A stretch of 44,638 bases of DNA from Desulfomicrobium sp. UBA5193 (GCA_002412965.1 DHWB01000009.1:1-44638); one strand, 5' to 3'; shown: positions 32,794-41,855, numbered from the stretch's first letter. The notes: generated by a model not told the origin, from the sequence alone. Translations and numbers: made by a program.

Positions 32794-34430
32794 ACATTGT
32801 CTGCGTGCATCTGGGCCTGAGCGCGGCCCTGACCGCTCTCGGGCACAACGTGCTGGCCCTGAGCCCCCCGGCCGGTCTGATTCGCATCTCGCCACTTCTG
32901 AAAGATTTCGTTCCCGATCTCCTCATCCAGCAGGAAACCCTCGGCCCCCGGACGTTCATCACCGATCTTGATGTCCTGCCCTGTCCCAAGGTTTACTGGT
33001 CCATCGACACCCACCTGAACAGCTTCTGGCAGCAGTACTACGCCCGGCTCTTCGACCTGTTCTGCTCGACCCAGAAGCATTGGCTGCCCTGGTTTGAGCA
33101 GCGGGACATCTCCGCGACCCTGTGGCTGCCCTGGCACGGGGTGCAGCGCCAGCGTGCCGCGTGGGACGCCCGGCAGGAGGATATGGCCTTTGTGGGCCGG
33201 GTCACGCCGGAGCGGCCGGTGCGAGGATGGTTTCTGGAGTGGCTGGGCGAGTTGGGAAAGATTGACGTGCGCCAGGCGCTTGGCTTCGGCCCGATGCTCG
33301 ACCTCTACGACCGAAGTCGGATCGTGCCCAACGAGTCCATTTTCGGGGAGGTCAATTTCCGCCTCTTCGAGGCTGCTTCCTGCGGGTGCGCCGTGGTTAA
33401 TCCGGCCATTTCCGGCATCGAGGAGCTGTTTACGCCGGATGAGGAAGTGGCCCTGTATCGCGATGGTGCCGAGCTCGCGGCCTGGGTCACGCGTCTGCAG
33501 TCCGACGATTTGCTGGCCCGGAGCATGGGGCTGCGGGCCTGGGAGCGGGTGCGGCGCGAGCATCTGCCCGCGCACCGCGCCCAGACCCTGCTTGACGCCG
33601 CCACAGGCTTGTCCCGCCGGGCAGCGACCGGGCCGAAGGCGGCCATCGCGTGGTGGCTCTGTCTGTATCAGCTTTGGGAATCCGGAAGGCTGGCCTTGAG
33701 CCCTGCGGCCATGGAAGAGGGTCTGGCCACTCTGCCCGTGACCGATGAGGTCGTGGCCGTGCGTCTGCGTTTGCGGTCCAGCACCGGCCGGGATGAGTTT
33801 CTGCGCCTGGCGGTGCCCGTGGCGGAAAGCGGCCAGTACGAATCGGTGCCGGAGGTCAATCTGGCCGGGAGCATGGGCGCCCTCAAGGCGGGCGACCTCA
33901 CTCTGGCCCGCCTCTTTTTTCTGCGCCACAAGCGGCACTGTGCCCCCGCAGCCCCGGATCCGGGCCGGACGGCGCTTTCCATTTGCCTTGCCTGGGCCAG
34001 GGAGCTACAACGCACGGGCCGGCTTTTCAGGCCCGGATTCGTGTTCAACCCGCACCGGCAACTGCCGGAGACGGCGCTGGAATGCCTGGTTCTGGCCAGC
34101 GAATACGAGCCGGATACCTCGGACGTATACCGGGAGATGGCCCGGATTTTATCCCGCGACACCGGATGGGACGGGCTGCGGCTCAAAGCGCTGTCGTATC
34201 TTGGCCTGCGCGAACGCCGGAACTGGCATCTTGGCCTGGAACTGGGGCTCACCAATTGCCGCGCGTTTCGGGTCCGGCAGGGGCTGGAAGAGATCGCGGC
34301 GGCCAGGGCTGAGGCGCTGCGCCAGGGACAGGAAGGGCGGTTTTTGAAGATGCTCGCGGCCAGGGACGAATCAGGCCGGATTCGAGCCATGCTGCAGTCC
34401 GCGTTTATTTCGGCAACGCACGCACCATAA
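32790..34430 (+). CDS. Glycosyltransferase (CgeB-like/group 1)
   Basis: The ATG at 32790 overlaps the stop of the preceding gene and gives 546 residues; in-frame codons back to 32604 lie inside that gene. The N-terminal half looks like a GT-B glycosyltransferase with 'VYWSIDTHLN' and the donor-site pattern 'SIFGEVNFRLFEAASCGCAVVNPAISGIEELF'. The C-terminal half (about 290-546) is helical and rich in Ala/Leu/Arg, perhaps TPR-like. It could modify flagellin or a surface glycan, but nothing nearby fixes the acceptor. Confidence 0.7.
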   Translation: MNIVCVHLGLSAALTALGHNVLALSPPAGLIRISPLLKDFVPDLLIQQETLGPRTFITDLDVLPCPKVYWSIDTHLNSFWQQYYARLFDLFCSTQKHWLPWFEQRDISATLWLPWHGVQRQRAAWDARQEDMAFVGRVTPERPVRGWFLEWLGELGKIDVRQALGFGPMLDLYDRSRIVPNESIFGEVNFRLFEAASCGCAVVNPAISGIEELFTPDEEVALYRDGAELAAWVTRLQSDDLLARSMGLRAWERVRREHLPAHRAQTLLDAATGLSRRAATGPKAAIAWWLCLYQLWESGRLALSPAAMEEGLATLPVTDEVVAVRLRLRSSTGRDEFLRLAVPVAESGQYESVPEVNLAGSMGALKAGDLTLARLFFLRHKRHCAPAAPDPGRTALSICLAWARELQRTGRLFRPGFVFNPHRQLPETALECLVLASEYEPDTSDVYREMARILSRDTGWDGLRLKALSYLGLRERRNWHLGLELGLTNCRAFRVRQGLEEIAAARAEALRQGQEGRFLKMLAARDESGRIRAMLQSAFISATHAP

Positions 34431-34443
34431 CTACAAGGCGGAT

Positions 34444-36045
34444 ATGCTTGAGACACTGCGCATTCGCAATCTAGCTCTCATCGATGACGTGGAGTTGGAG
34501 TTTTGTCCGGGCCTGAACGTGCTCACGGGCGAGTCCGGCGCGGGCAAGTCCTTCATCCTGCGCGCCCTGGATTTCATCCTCGGCGAACGCATTGCCGCCG
34601 ATCTGGTCCGCCCTGGGCGTGAAAAGGCGCTGGTCGAGGCCGTGTTCCGCCTGGACGGGGAAGAACTGTTCCTGCGTCGCGAGCTGGCCGCCAAAACAGG
34701 CCGCAGCCGCCTTTTCATCAACGACGACATGGGCTCCCAGGAGCGCCTGGCCGAATTGCGGCCCCGTCTTTTGATGCACACCAGCCAGCACGGACAGCAA
34801 CGCCTGCTCTCGCCGGAGCACCACGTCGAAATTCTGGACGCCTTTCTGGCGGACCCTCGGATCTTGGTCATCCAGCGCGAAGCCCGCGAGGGATTGCAGG
34901 CCATTCTGGCGCGCAAGGCCGAGGTGCAGCGACGCATGGCCGGACTGCAGGACCGGCGCGAATTTCTGGAATTTCAGCTGGCCGAGATCCGCAAGGTGGA
35001 TCCGCGCCCCGGCGAGGAAGAGGAGCTGCTCGCCCTGCGCGAGGCGTCCCGCCTGGCCGAGAAGACGCACATTCTGGCGGACGAGGCCCAGGGGCTGCTC
35101 CTTGGCGAGAACGGGTTGCAGGACGCCTTGACCGCCCTTGAGCGCGCCTTGGCCGGTCTTGGCGTCGCGGATGAAGGATTTGAAGTCCATGCCCGGGAAG
35201 TAGGGCGCTTCCGTGACGGCCTGTCCGATATGCTGCGCGACTTGCGGGCCTTGGGCTCGCGCCAGGGCGGGGATTTTGATGCCGAGAAGGTGGAAAAGCG
35301 GCTCTGGGAGTTGCAGCAACTGCAGCGCAAGCTCAAGCGTTCCCTTGATTCCATCGTGGCCTTGGGTACGGAAATCGAGGAAAACCTGTCCTTTCTGGAC
35401 GCAAGCGGGCTGGAACTCAAACGCCTGGAAAAGGACGAGGCGCTGGCGGCCTCTGCCCTGAAAGAGGCCACAGCGGCCCTGAACGGCGCGCGGGAGGCCG
35501 CGGCCGTCGACTTGACTCGCGATCTGAAGTGTGAGCTCGTCAATCTGGGTTTTTCCGAGCATTTGCGCGTGCTGGTTGATTTTCGGCCCCAGACGATCCA
35601 TGCGGGCATCGACGAGCTGCGGCCCCGGTTTCTGTGGGTGCCCAACCCCGGCCTTGATGCCCAGCCCCTGGACCGCATCGCCTCGGGCGGCGAGCTGTCC
35701 CGTTTTCTGTTGGCCGTGGTCAGCCTGCGCACCAGGGATCAGCTCCCGGCTCTGCTCTTCGACGAGGTCGATTCCGGGATCGGCGGGCAGACCTTGATCA
35801 AGGTCGCCGAGCGCATCCGCCTGCTGTCCGCGCGCCAGCAGGTCATCCTTATCACCCATTGGCCGCAGCTGGCCAGGCTGGCTGACGAGCATTTCGCCAT
35901 CCGCAAGGTCGTTCACGAGGGCAGCACCTACACTCTCTGCGCGAGCCTCTCGGCGGATGAGCGCCACATCGAGCTGGCGCGCATGGCGGGCGAGGCCCCT
36001 CCCCAAACCCAAGAATCAGGACTGATGTCCGGGAATCCAATATGA
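34444..36045 (+). CDS. recN: DNA repair protein RecN
   Basis: A 533-residue SMC-like ATPase for double-strand-break repair. The N-terminal 'MLETLRIRNLALIDDVELEF' and Walker A GESGAGKS (29-36), central coiled coil (about 150-350), signature 'ASGGELSRFLLAVVSL' and Walker B 'LLFDEVDSGIGG' (D440) are all present, ending in the typical 'QVILITHWPQLARLADEHF'. It is near the family's usual length. Its stop overlaps the pyrK start (ATGA). Confidence 0.95.
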   Translation: MLETLRIRNLALIDDVELEFCPGLNVLTGESGAGKSFILRALDFILGERIAADLVRPGREKALVEAVFRLDGEELFLRRELAAKTGRSRLFINDDMGSQERLAELRPRLLMHTSQHGQQRLLSPEHHVEILDAFLADPRILVIQREAREGLQAILARKAEVQRRMAGLQDRREFLEFQLAEIRKVDPRPGEEEELLALREASRLAEKTHILADEAQGLLLGENGLQDALTALERALAGLGVADEGFEVHAREVGRFRDGLSDMLRDLRALGSRQGGDFDAEKVEKRLWELQQLQRKLKRSLDSIVALGTEIEENLSFLDASGLELKRLEKDEALAASALKEATAALNGAREAAAVDLTRDLKCELVNLGFSEHLRVLVDFRPQTIHAGIDELRPRFLWVPNPGLDAQPLDRIASGGELSRFLLAVVSLRTRDQLPALLFDEVDSGIGGQTLIKVAERIRLLSARQQVILITHWPQLARLADEHFAIRKVVHEGSTYTLCASLSADERHIELARMAGEAPPQTQESGLMSGNPI

Positions 36046-36818
36046 TTGACAGCACAACACCATGTCGGGATCTGGAGGTTCTGTCCTGCCAGCCTGGAAG
36101 CGACCCCACCCTGGTCGACCTTGTCCTCTCCGCGCCGGGTTGGACCTGCAAGCCCGGACAGTTCGTAATGCTCCGCCCATCAAGCTGGGGTTCGGAGCTC
36201 ATCTGGCCCCGTCCCTTTTCCGTGTGCGACGTGTCCGACGCGGGGCTGCGCATCGTTTTCCAGACTGTGGGCCGAGGCACGCGCAAACTGGCCGAACTCA
36301 AGCCCGGCGAGAAGGTCACGGTCTGGGGTCCGCTTGGGCGCTGGTTCCGCATCGACGAGACCCGGCCCAACCTGATCTTGGCCGGAGGCGTGGGCATCGC
36401 CCCCTTTGTCATGCTGGCCAGACGCGAGCGCACGGACAATCTGTCCATGCTTTTCGGGCATCGTCTGGACCTTGAGCATTATCCGTATGCCCAGATCGCG
36501 GCCCGCATCAGGAGCGAGGCCATGCAGCAGAAGACTCTGGCTGATATCGCGGCCTTCGAGACGGTTCTGTCCGAGCGCATCAAGGCCCTGGCCGGGAGCG
36601 GTCAGGTGCTCGCCTGCGGCCCGGAGCCCATGCTTAAAGTCGTGCGGAAATACTGCCTGCTGCACGGCACGGACGGACAGATCTCTCTCGAAAATCGCAT
36701 GGCCTGCGGGGTTGGGGCGTGTCTTGGCTGCGTGGGCAAGACGGTGACGGGTGACTACGTGCAGAGCTGCGTGCATGGTCCGGTCTTTGATGTGCGTGAA
36801 ATCGATTTGGGAGCATAG
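36042..36818 (+). CDS. pyrK: Dihydroorotate dehydrogenase electron-transfer subunit PyrK
   Basis: A 258-residue ferredoxin-reductase-type protein with the FAD-binding 'RPFSVCDV', NAD-site 'LILAGGVGIAPFVML', and a C-terminal [2Fe-2S] motif with C222, C227, C230 and C243 ('CGVGACLGC...QSC'). It passes electrons from PyrD to NAD in pyrimidine synthesis. Its gene overlaps recN and precedes pyrD by 2 bases, as expected for the B-type heterodimer. Confidence 0.95.
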   Translation: MIDSTTPCRDLEVLSCQPGSDPTLVDLVLSAPGWTCKPGQFVMLRPSSWGSELIWPRPFSVCDVSDAGLRIVFQTVGRGTRKLAELKPGEKVTVWGPLGRWFRIDETRPNLILAGGVGIAPFVMLARRERTDNLSMLFGHRLDLEHYPYAQIAARIRSEAMQQKTLADIAAFETVLSERIKALAGSGQVLACGPEPMLKVVRKYCLLHGTDGQISLENRMACGVGACLGCVGKTVTGDYVQSCVHGPVFDVREIDLGA

Positions 36819-36820
36819 CC

Positions 36821-37729
36821 ATGGATCAAACCGTCAAACTCGGGCCGCTGACCCTCAAAAATCCGATCATCACCGCCTCCGGCACCTTCGGGTACGGCCT
36901 GGAGTTCATGCGCTACGGCGATCTGTCCACCCTCGGCGGGATTTGCCTCAAAGGCATCTCGCTTACTCCGCGCACGGGCAATCCCATGCCGCGCATAGCG
37001 GAGACGCCATGCGGCATGCTCAACGCGATCGGCCTGCAGAACGTCGGAGTGGAGAAATTCCTGCAGGAGAAGCTGCCCTACATTCCGGCCGGGACGACGC
37101 TCATCGCGAACCTCTATGCCCAAACCGCTGATGATTTCGGTGAGTTGGCCGGCATTTTTTCCGATCAGGACAAGATTGCGGCCCTGGAAGTGAACATTTC
37201 CTGCCCCAATGTACGCGAGGGCGGGGTACAGTTCGGCCAGGATCCGCACATGGCCGCGCAGGTTGTGAGCGCGGTCAAGAAGCGGGCCGGGAACAAGCCC
37301 GTCATCGTGAAGCTCAGCCCCAACGTGACCGATGTGACGGTCATCGCCCGCGCGGCCGAGCAGGCTGGCGCGGACATGCTCTCGCTCATCAATACGCTCT
37401 CGGGCATGGCCGTGGACATCCGCTCGCGCAAGAGCCGCCTGGCCAACGTGGTCGGTGGCCTGTCGGGCCCGGCGATCAAGCCCGTGGCCCTGCGCATGGT
37501 CCATCAGGTCGTCAAGGCCGTGTCCGTGCCGGTCATAGGCATGGGCGGCATCACCTGCGCCGAGGACGTGCTCGAATTCATCCTTGTCGGCGCGCACGCG
37601 GTGCAGGTCGGAACCTACAATTTCATGCGCCCCGACAATGCCTTCCGGCTGGTGGAAGAGGTGCGAGCGCTGGCCGAGTCGCTGGGGATCGGGTCCTGGG
37701 ATGAGTACCGGGGAACGCTCAAGGTCTAG
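36821..37729 (+). CDS. pyrD: Dihydroorotate dehydrogenase B catalytic subunit
   Basis: A 302-residue FMN TIM-barrel enzyme oxidising dihydroorotate to orotate. 'LKNPIITASGTFGYG' opens the barrel, C128 in 'NISCPNVREGG' is the active-site base typical of class 1B, and 'VIGMGGITCAEDVLEFILVGA' and 'QVGTYNF' bind FMN phosphate. GGGAGC precedes the ATG. It pairs with PyrK. Confidence 0.96.
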   Translation: MDQTVKLGPLTLKNPIITASGTFGYGLEFMRYGDLSTLGGICLKGISLTPRTGNPMPRIAETPCGMLNAIGLQNVGVEKFLQEKLPYIPAGTTLIANLYAQTADDFGELAGIFSDQDKIAALEVNISCPNVREGGVQFGQDPHMAAQVVSAVKKRAGNKPVIVKLSPNVTDVTVIARAAEQAGADMLSLINTLSGMAVDIRSRKSRLANVVGGLSGPAIKPVALRMVHQVVKAVSVPVIGMGGITCAEDVLEFILVGAHAVQVGTYNFMRPDNAFRLVEEVRALAESLGIGSWDEYRGTLKV

Positions 37730-37737
37730 GAGGGATG

Positions 37738-37986
37738 ATGATCAAACGATTCTGCGATATCTGCGGTGTGGAGATCCAGAGCCTCAAGGACGGGATCTAC
37801 GAGGAGCGCTACACTCTGGTCATTGAGGACCCGGCCAACCTGACCCGTCTGGGCGGGCAGCTTGGCAAAATGAATCCCGTCATCGAAATGAAGCTCCAGA
37901 ACAGCAACAACACGGACATCTGCCGTGAATGCCTGGAAAAGGTGCTGGTCAAGGAGTTTCACCGCCGGGCCAAGGTGAAGGAGTAG
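37738..37986 (+). CDS. Small hypothetical protein with two CxxC pairs
   Basis: An 82-residue protein (the ATG at 37735 is also possible) following AGGAGG, 8 bases after pyrD. An N-terminal 'FCDICGVEI' and a C-terminal 'DICRECLEKV' give two CxxC pairs that could bind zinc, while the middle is polar. I do not recognise a named family. It is probably cotranscribed with pyrKD. Confidence 0.7.
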   Translation: MIKRFCDICGVEIQSLKDGIYEERYTLVIEDPANLTRLGGQLGKMNPVIEMKLQNSNNTDICRECLEKVLVKEFHRRAKVKE

Positions 37987-38012
37987 GGGCGGCGGAAAAA
38001 GACATGTCCAAA

Positions 38013-38026
38013 GGCGGTATTCCGCC
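38013..38026. terminator. Weak hairpin between converging genes
   Basis: A 5-bp GGCGG-TATT-CCGCC stem lies between the small gene and the phnA relic, which converge. It has no T-run and is the only termination-like structure in the 54-base gap. Confidence 0.35.
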
Positions 38027-38040
38027 ACTATTGCGAAGGG

Positions 38041-38208
38041 TTAGACTTTCTTCAGAAAACAGGTCTTGAGCACCAGGCCATTGACCTTGTCCGCATTGCA
38101 TTCAATGACATCCTCGTCGTCCGAAAGGCGGATGTTTTTGACGATGGTTCCCCTCTTCAGCGTGACCGAAGAACCCTTCACTTTCAAATCCTTGATGATC
38201 TGAACCGA
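38041..38208 (-). pseudogene. 5'-truncated phnA/yjdM relic
   Basis: The last 55 codons encode the C-terminal domain of the PhnA/YjdM zinc-ribbon family ('IIKDLKVKGSS', 'LKRGTIVKNIRL', 'VNGLVLKTCFLKK'). The N-terminal zinc ribbon, normally about half the protein, is missing: the 67 bases upstream to the end of rsmB contain no such sequence in any frame I can read. The open frame continues to 38379 through rsmB but with unrelated residues. It is most likely a remnant. Confidence 0.8.
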
Positions 38209-38275
38209 GACCTGATGTTGTGTGAGTTGACTTCGGCCTGTCCGAGCGGAAGCTGGATGCTCGCAGACGTTGCGT

Positions 38276-39550
38276 TCAGCTTTTGCGCAGCACCGCGCCA
38301 TAGAAAAATTCCCCCAGGCCGTCTCCCGGATCGCTCTGGGCCTGCCGCAGGCAGGCAAACTTCGGATGTTCACGCACAAAGCCTTCGATCCGCCTTTCGT
38401 TTTCCTCGGGGTTCAAGGTGCAGGTCACATAGGCCAGACACCCTCCTGACGGCAAAAGCTCCGCCGAGGCCCGCAAAATATCGCCCTGCAGTTTGACCAG
38501 TCCGGCGCAATCCGCAGGGGTTCGTTTCCATTTGATATCCGGTCGCCGGGACAGCACGCCCAGACCAGAGCAGGGTACGTCGAGGAACACCGTGCGCGGG
38601 GCCTGCCGCAAGGGATAGGGGCCTTGCGCGGGCGTCCTGAACACCGGCACGTCAAACCCGAGCCGCGCGCCTTCGGTTTTGAGCTGCTTGAGGCGAAAGA
38701 CATTGACGTCCGAGGCCCAGACCTCCTTGCCCAGCTCCGACATCAGATATGTCTTCCCGCCGCGTCCGGCGCAGGCGTCGAGCACGGGGGAAGGCCAATG
38801 CTCCGCTCCGATCGCGTCCATGATCTTCTGGGCGGCCAGACTTTGACGGGTCGCCGCGCCTTCGGCCACGGCCTCCGGCAGCAGCTCGGGCCACTGGGTC
38901 AGGGCGAAGCCCCATTCGAGCTTCGCGTGGCTCAGGGGATGCAAAGACTGTCGTAGCGTTTCAGCGTGAACGTGGCGGCGATTGACACGCACCCCCAGAG
39001 GCGGCGCTTGCAGGGTTGCCTGCAGGAAGGCCTGGGTCTGATCCTTGCCGTAGCTGTCGAGCCACATCTGGACCAGCCATTGCGGGCAGGAATACCAGGC
39101 CGCCAGGAACCCGGCATGGCCCACGCTCTTGGTCCGGTAGTAGTCCTCATGGTACACGGCCCTGCCAAGGCGGACCAGGCTGCGCAGTACCGCGTTGGCC
39201 ACCCGGCTCATGGTCGGGTCGAAACGCTCGCGGACAAGGTTCACGGCCCAGCTCAAGGTCGCGTAGTCCGGGATGCGGGTCAGGAAAAGCAGCTCATAGA
39301 CGGCCACGCCCAGGATGCGTTTCAGGACCGGCGAAGTCTGCAGCGGATTCTTGAGCAGCTGCCCGAGCAGAAAGTCGATCCGCCCGCGCATGCGCAGGTA
39401 GCCGTAGGCCAGCTCCGTGGCCAGCCCCTTGTCCGGGCCGTTCGGGGTCGCGGTCAGCACGTCGTCCACGGCGGCCTGCAGATCCTGGTTGTTGTCCAGG
39501 GTCCGGCGCAGGATGTCCATGGCCAGCCGGCGGGCCAGGGGAGTGCTCAT
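38276..39550 (-). CDS. rsmB: RsmB/NOP2-type rRNA (cytosine-C5) methyltransferase
   Basis: A 424-residue protein. The ATG at 39550 overlaps the stop of the preceding gene (ATGA); a GTG at 39574 is a possible longer start. The N-terminal NusB-like RNA-binding region (about 1-130) is followed by the SAM methyltransferase domain: 'DACAGRGGKTYLMSELG', motif IV 'LDVPCSGLGVLSRRPDIKWKR' and the catalytic 'VTCTLNPEENE'. It would make m5C in 16S rRNA (C967 in E. coli). The order fmt-DUF116-rsmB matches the usual fmt/rsmB partnership. Confidence 0.92.
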   Translation of the reverse strand: MSTPLARRLAMDILRRTLDNNQDLQAAVDDVLTATPNGPDKGLATELAYGYLRMRGRIDFLLGQLLKNPLQTSPVLKRILGVAVYELLFLTRIPDYATLSWAVNLVRERFDPTMSRVANAVLRSLVRLGRAVYHEDYYRTKSVGHAGFLAAWYSCPQWLVQMWLDSYGKDQTQAFLQATLQAPPLGVRVNRRHVHAETLRQSLHPLSHAKLEWGFALTQWPELLPEAVAEGAATRQSLAAQKIMDAIGAEHWPSPVLDACAGRGGKTYLMSELGKEVWASDVNVFRLKQLKTEGARLGFDVPVFRTPAQGPYPLRQAPRTVFLDVPCSGLGVLSRRPDIKWKRTPADCAGLVKLQGDILRASAELLPSGGCLAYVTCTLNPEENERRIEGFVREHPKFACLRQAQSDPGDGLGEFFYGAVLRKS

Positions 39551-40356
39551 GCAAGAAACTCTTTGATAGCCCACTCGACCTGGTCTAGGGCCACGTCAGT
39601 GTCCAGGCAGGGGCCGAAGGGGCGTGAGTTCAGGATGCCGTAAACCGGCAGGGGGTGGGTGTCCTGGATGCCGCTGGCCAGATCGCGTTCGCAGGCCACG
39701 GCGATGATCAGGCCCGGCCGGTGCTGGACCACGATGCGCCGGGCGATGGTGCCGCCCGTGGCGATGGCCAGCTTGATTCCGTACTTGTCGCGCAGGTCCA
39801 GGAGGCCCGCCAGGGCGCATTCGCCGCAACGCTTGCAGTTGTCGATGTCGTAGGTCAGCCGGAATTTGCAGCGGCTGTTCTGGATGCAGTGCGGCATGAG
39901 CAGAAGGATCTTTTCGGGCGGGTAGCGGTGCCCCTCGCCCCTGACGAGCTCGTTGTTGACCTTGATGAAGGAGGCCCGCACCGTCTGCTTCGGGATGCCC
40001 ACGGCCCGGCCGAGCAAGGTCATGAGCGGCAGGAAGAGCTTGACCGTGATGCCGCGCAGGCGTTTGGCGAAGAGCACCGGACGGCCGAGCAGGATGTTCA
40101 GCACCAGGGCCAGGGCTGCCCAGCCGATGGCGAGGATGAGCGCCACGGTGGCGAATCCGAAAATCCAGGGCGCGGCGGGATGGATGGTGGTCAGGCCGAC
40201 AAAGGGGATGATCCAGATCAGGGCCAGGAAGACACAGATCAGCACCGAGGAGCCGGTGATGAGCCCGATGAAGACGCGCTTGCGGGTCTGGAACGAGTCC
40301 CGGATTTCCTGCTCCAGGGGGCTTTTGTCCGGTTTAGTGCTCCGCTGACTGGCCAT
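39547..40356 (-). CDS. DUF116 membrane protein with a Cys cluster
   Basis: A 269-residue protein of the DUF116 family. The N-terminal half has two or three membrane helices (about 28-50 and 65-90). The C-terminal half holds 'CIQNSRCKF', 'CKRCGECALAG' and 'VACERDLASG', where the Cys set could bind a metal or Fe-S cluster, and ends in 'VYGILNSRPFGPCLDT'. Its function is not known. It sits between fmt (4-base gap) and rsmB (overlap), so it is transcribed with translation genes. No clear Shine-Dalgarno precedes the ATG, which suggests coupling to fmt. Confidence 0.85.
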   Translation of the reverse strand: MASQRSTKPDKSPLEQEIRDSFQTRKRVFIGLITGSSVLICVFLALIWIIPFVGLTTIHPAAPWIFGFATVALILAIGWAALALVLNILLGRPVLFAKRLRGITVKLFLPLMTLLGRAVGIPKQTVRASFIKVNNELVRGEGHRYPPEKILLLMPHCIQNSRCKFRLTYDIDNCKRCGECALAGLLDLRDKYGIKLAIATGGTIARRIVVQHRPGLIIAVACERDLASGIQDTHPLPVYGILNSRPFGPCLDTDVALDQVEWAIKEFLA

Positions 40357-40360
40357 GGGG

Positions 40361-41365
40361 TTATTCGCCCGGGCAGGTTGGTTCGGACTTGAGCAGGTGT
40401 TCGCCCGAGCAGCGGCTCAGATATCCGCAGTAGAACTCCCGGCCGCCGAGCGGCTTGCTGCCGGCCGGCTTGATGACCGGCACCGCATACAGCCGGTCCG
40501 CGCAGGCGATGAGGACGTTGTCGTCAATCACACCATGAATTTCGCCGGGTTGAACGCTCTCGGGCAAGGGCGCGTCGATGACGCCGGGATGCACGGTCAA
40601 ACGCAGCGTCTTGCCGGGCATGCCGTCCCAGTCGAACCAGGAGCCGGGCCAGGGAAAGAGGCCGCGAATGCGGTTGTGGACGGTGGCCGCCGGCTGATTC
40701 CAGTCGATGCGGCCCTCTTCCTTGGACAGCTTGGGGGCGTATGTGGCGCGTTCATGATTTTGGGGGATGCGCACCAGCCGGCCCTGGTCCATCTTTTCCA
40801 GGGCTTCGACCAGAAGTCTTCCTCCCATTTCGGCCAGCTCGTCGTGCAGGGTCTGGGCCGTGTCGTCCATGCCGATGGCCAGGCTGCGTTGCAGCAGGAT
40901 GTCGCCCGTATCCAGACCCGCCTCCATGCGCATGATGGTGATGCCGGTCACGTGGCGCCCATCCATGATGACCCGCTGAATGGGCGCGGCGCCCCGGTAT
41001 TCGGGCAGCAGGGAGGCGTGCACGTTGAGGGCGCCGAGTTTGGGGATGTCCAGCACCGACTGGGGCAGGATGAGCCCGTAGGCCGCGACGAGGAGCAGGT
41101 CCGGCGCAAGGGCCGCGAGCTGGTCCACCTCTGCCTGATTCTTGAAGTTGAGGGGCTGAAAAACGGTCAGCCTCGCTTCCATGGCCAGCAGCTTGACCGG
41201 CGGCGGCGTGCAGACCTGTCCGCGGCCGCAGGGGCGGTCCGGCTGGGAGTACACGCCCACGATGTCGCAGCCGTCCCAGTCAAGGAGGTGCTTCAGGGAC
41301 ACTGCCGCAAAATCTGGCGTGCCCATGAACACGACTTTCAATCTTCGTTTTTCTCTTTCAGCCAT
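40361..41365 (-). CDS. fmt: Methionyl-tRNA formyltransferase
   Basis: A 334-residue enzyme that formylates initiator Met-tRNA. It has 'VVFMGTPDFAAVSLKHLL', the formyl-THF site 'HASLLPEYRGAAPIQRVI', 'ITIMRMEAGLDTGDILL', and the C-terminal OB-fold. The ATG at 41365 overlaps the end of def by 28 bases; a TTG at 41341 that overlaps def's TGA gives an N terminus closer to the family's usual one, so the start is unsure. It functions with Def. Confidence 0.95.
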   Translation of the reverse strand: MAEREKRRLKVVFMGTPDFAAVSLKHLLDWDGCDIVGVYSQPDRPCGRGQVCTPPPVKLLAMEARLTVFQPLNFKNQAEVDQLAALAPDLLLVAAYGLILPQSVLDIPKLGALNVHASLLPEYRGAAPIQRVIMDGRHVTGITIMRMEAGLDTGDILLQRSLAIGMDDTAQTLHDELAEMGGRLLVEALEKMDQGRLVRIPQNHERATYAPKLSKEEGRIDWNQPAATVHNRIRGLFPWPGSWFDWDGMPGKTLRLTVHPGVIDAPLPESVQPGEIHGVIDDNVLIACADRLYAVPVIKPAGSKPLGGREFYCGYLSRCSGEHLLKSEPTCPGE

Positions 41366-41850
41366 TTTTTGAGCTTTCTTTCATACAGGGTGCGTTTCAA
41401 TTTGCTGATCTTGTCGATGAACAGCACGCCATTGAGATGGTCCACCTCGTGTTGCAGGCAGATGGCCATGAGGTCGTCGGCGTCCATTTCCACCACGTTG
41501 CCGTCCAGGTCGTGGGCCGAGAGATGCAGCCGCTCGGCGCGGATCACGGTGCTGCGATAGCCGACCACGGACAGGCAGCCTTCCTCGGATTCGACTTCAC
41601 CCTCCAGGTTGGAGAGGACGGGGTTGACGAAGACGCGCGGGTCTTCCCGCTTTTCCGGGCCGCTGAGGTCCACGGTGATGAGGCGGATGCTTTCAGCGAC
41701 CTGGGGCGCGGCAAGGCCGATTCCCTTGTCCGCATACATGATTTCAATCATCTCGGCGGCCAGGGCACGGATTTCGTCCGTGATTTCCGTGACCGGCGCG
41801 GCCTTCTTGGCCAGCACCGGATTGGGATATGTAACAATTGTTCTAGGCAT
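41338..41850 (-). CDS. def: Peptide deformylase
   Basis: A 170-residue metalloenzyme removing the N-formyl group from new proteins. All three motifs are present: 'GIGLAAPQV', 'EEGCLSV' (metal Cys) and 'LQHEVDHLNG' (HEXXH metal site). It follows aspS by 5 bases and overlaps fmt, the usual def-fmt pair. Confidence 0.97.
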   Translation of the reverse strand: MPRTIVTYPNPVLAKKAAPVTEITDEIRALAAEMIEIMYADKGIGLAAPQVAESIRLITVDLSGPEKREDPRVFVNPVLSNLEGEVESEEGCLSVVGYRSTVIRAERLHLSAHDLDGNVVEMDADDLMAICLQHEVDHLNGVLFIDKISKLKRTLYERKLKKWLKEKNED

Positions 41851-41855
41851 GATCT

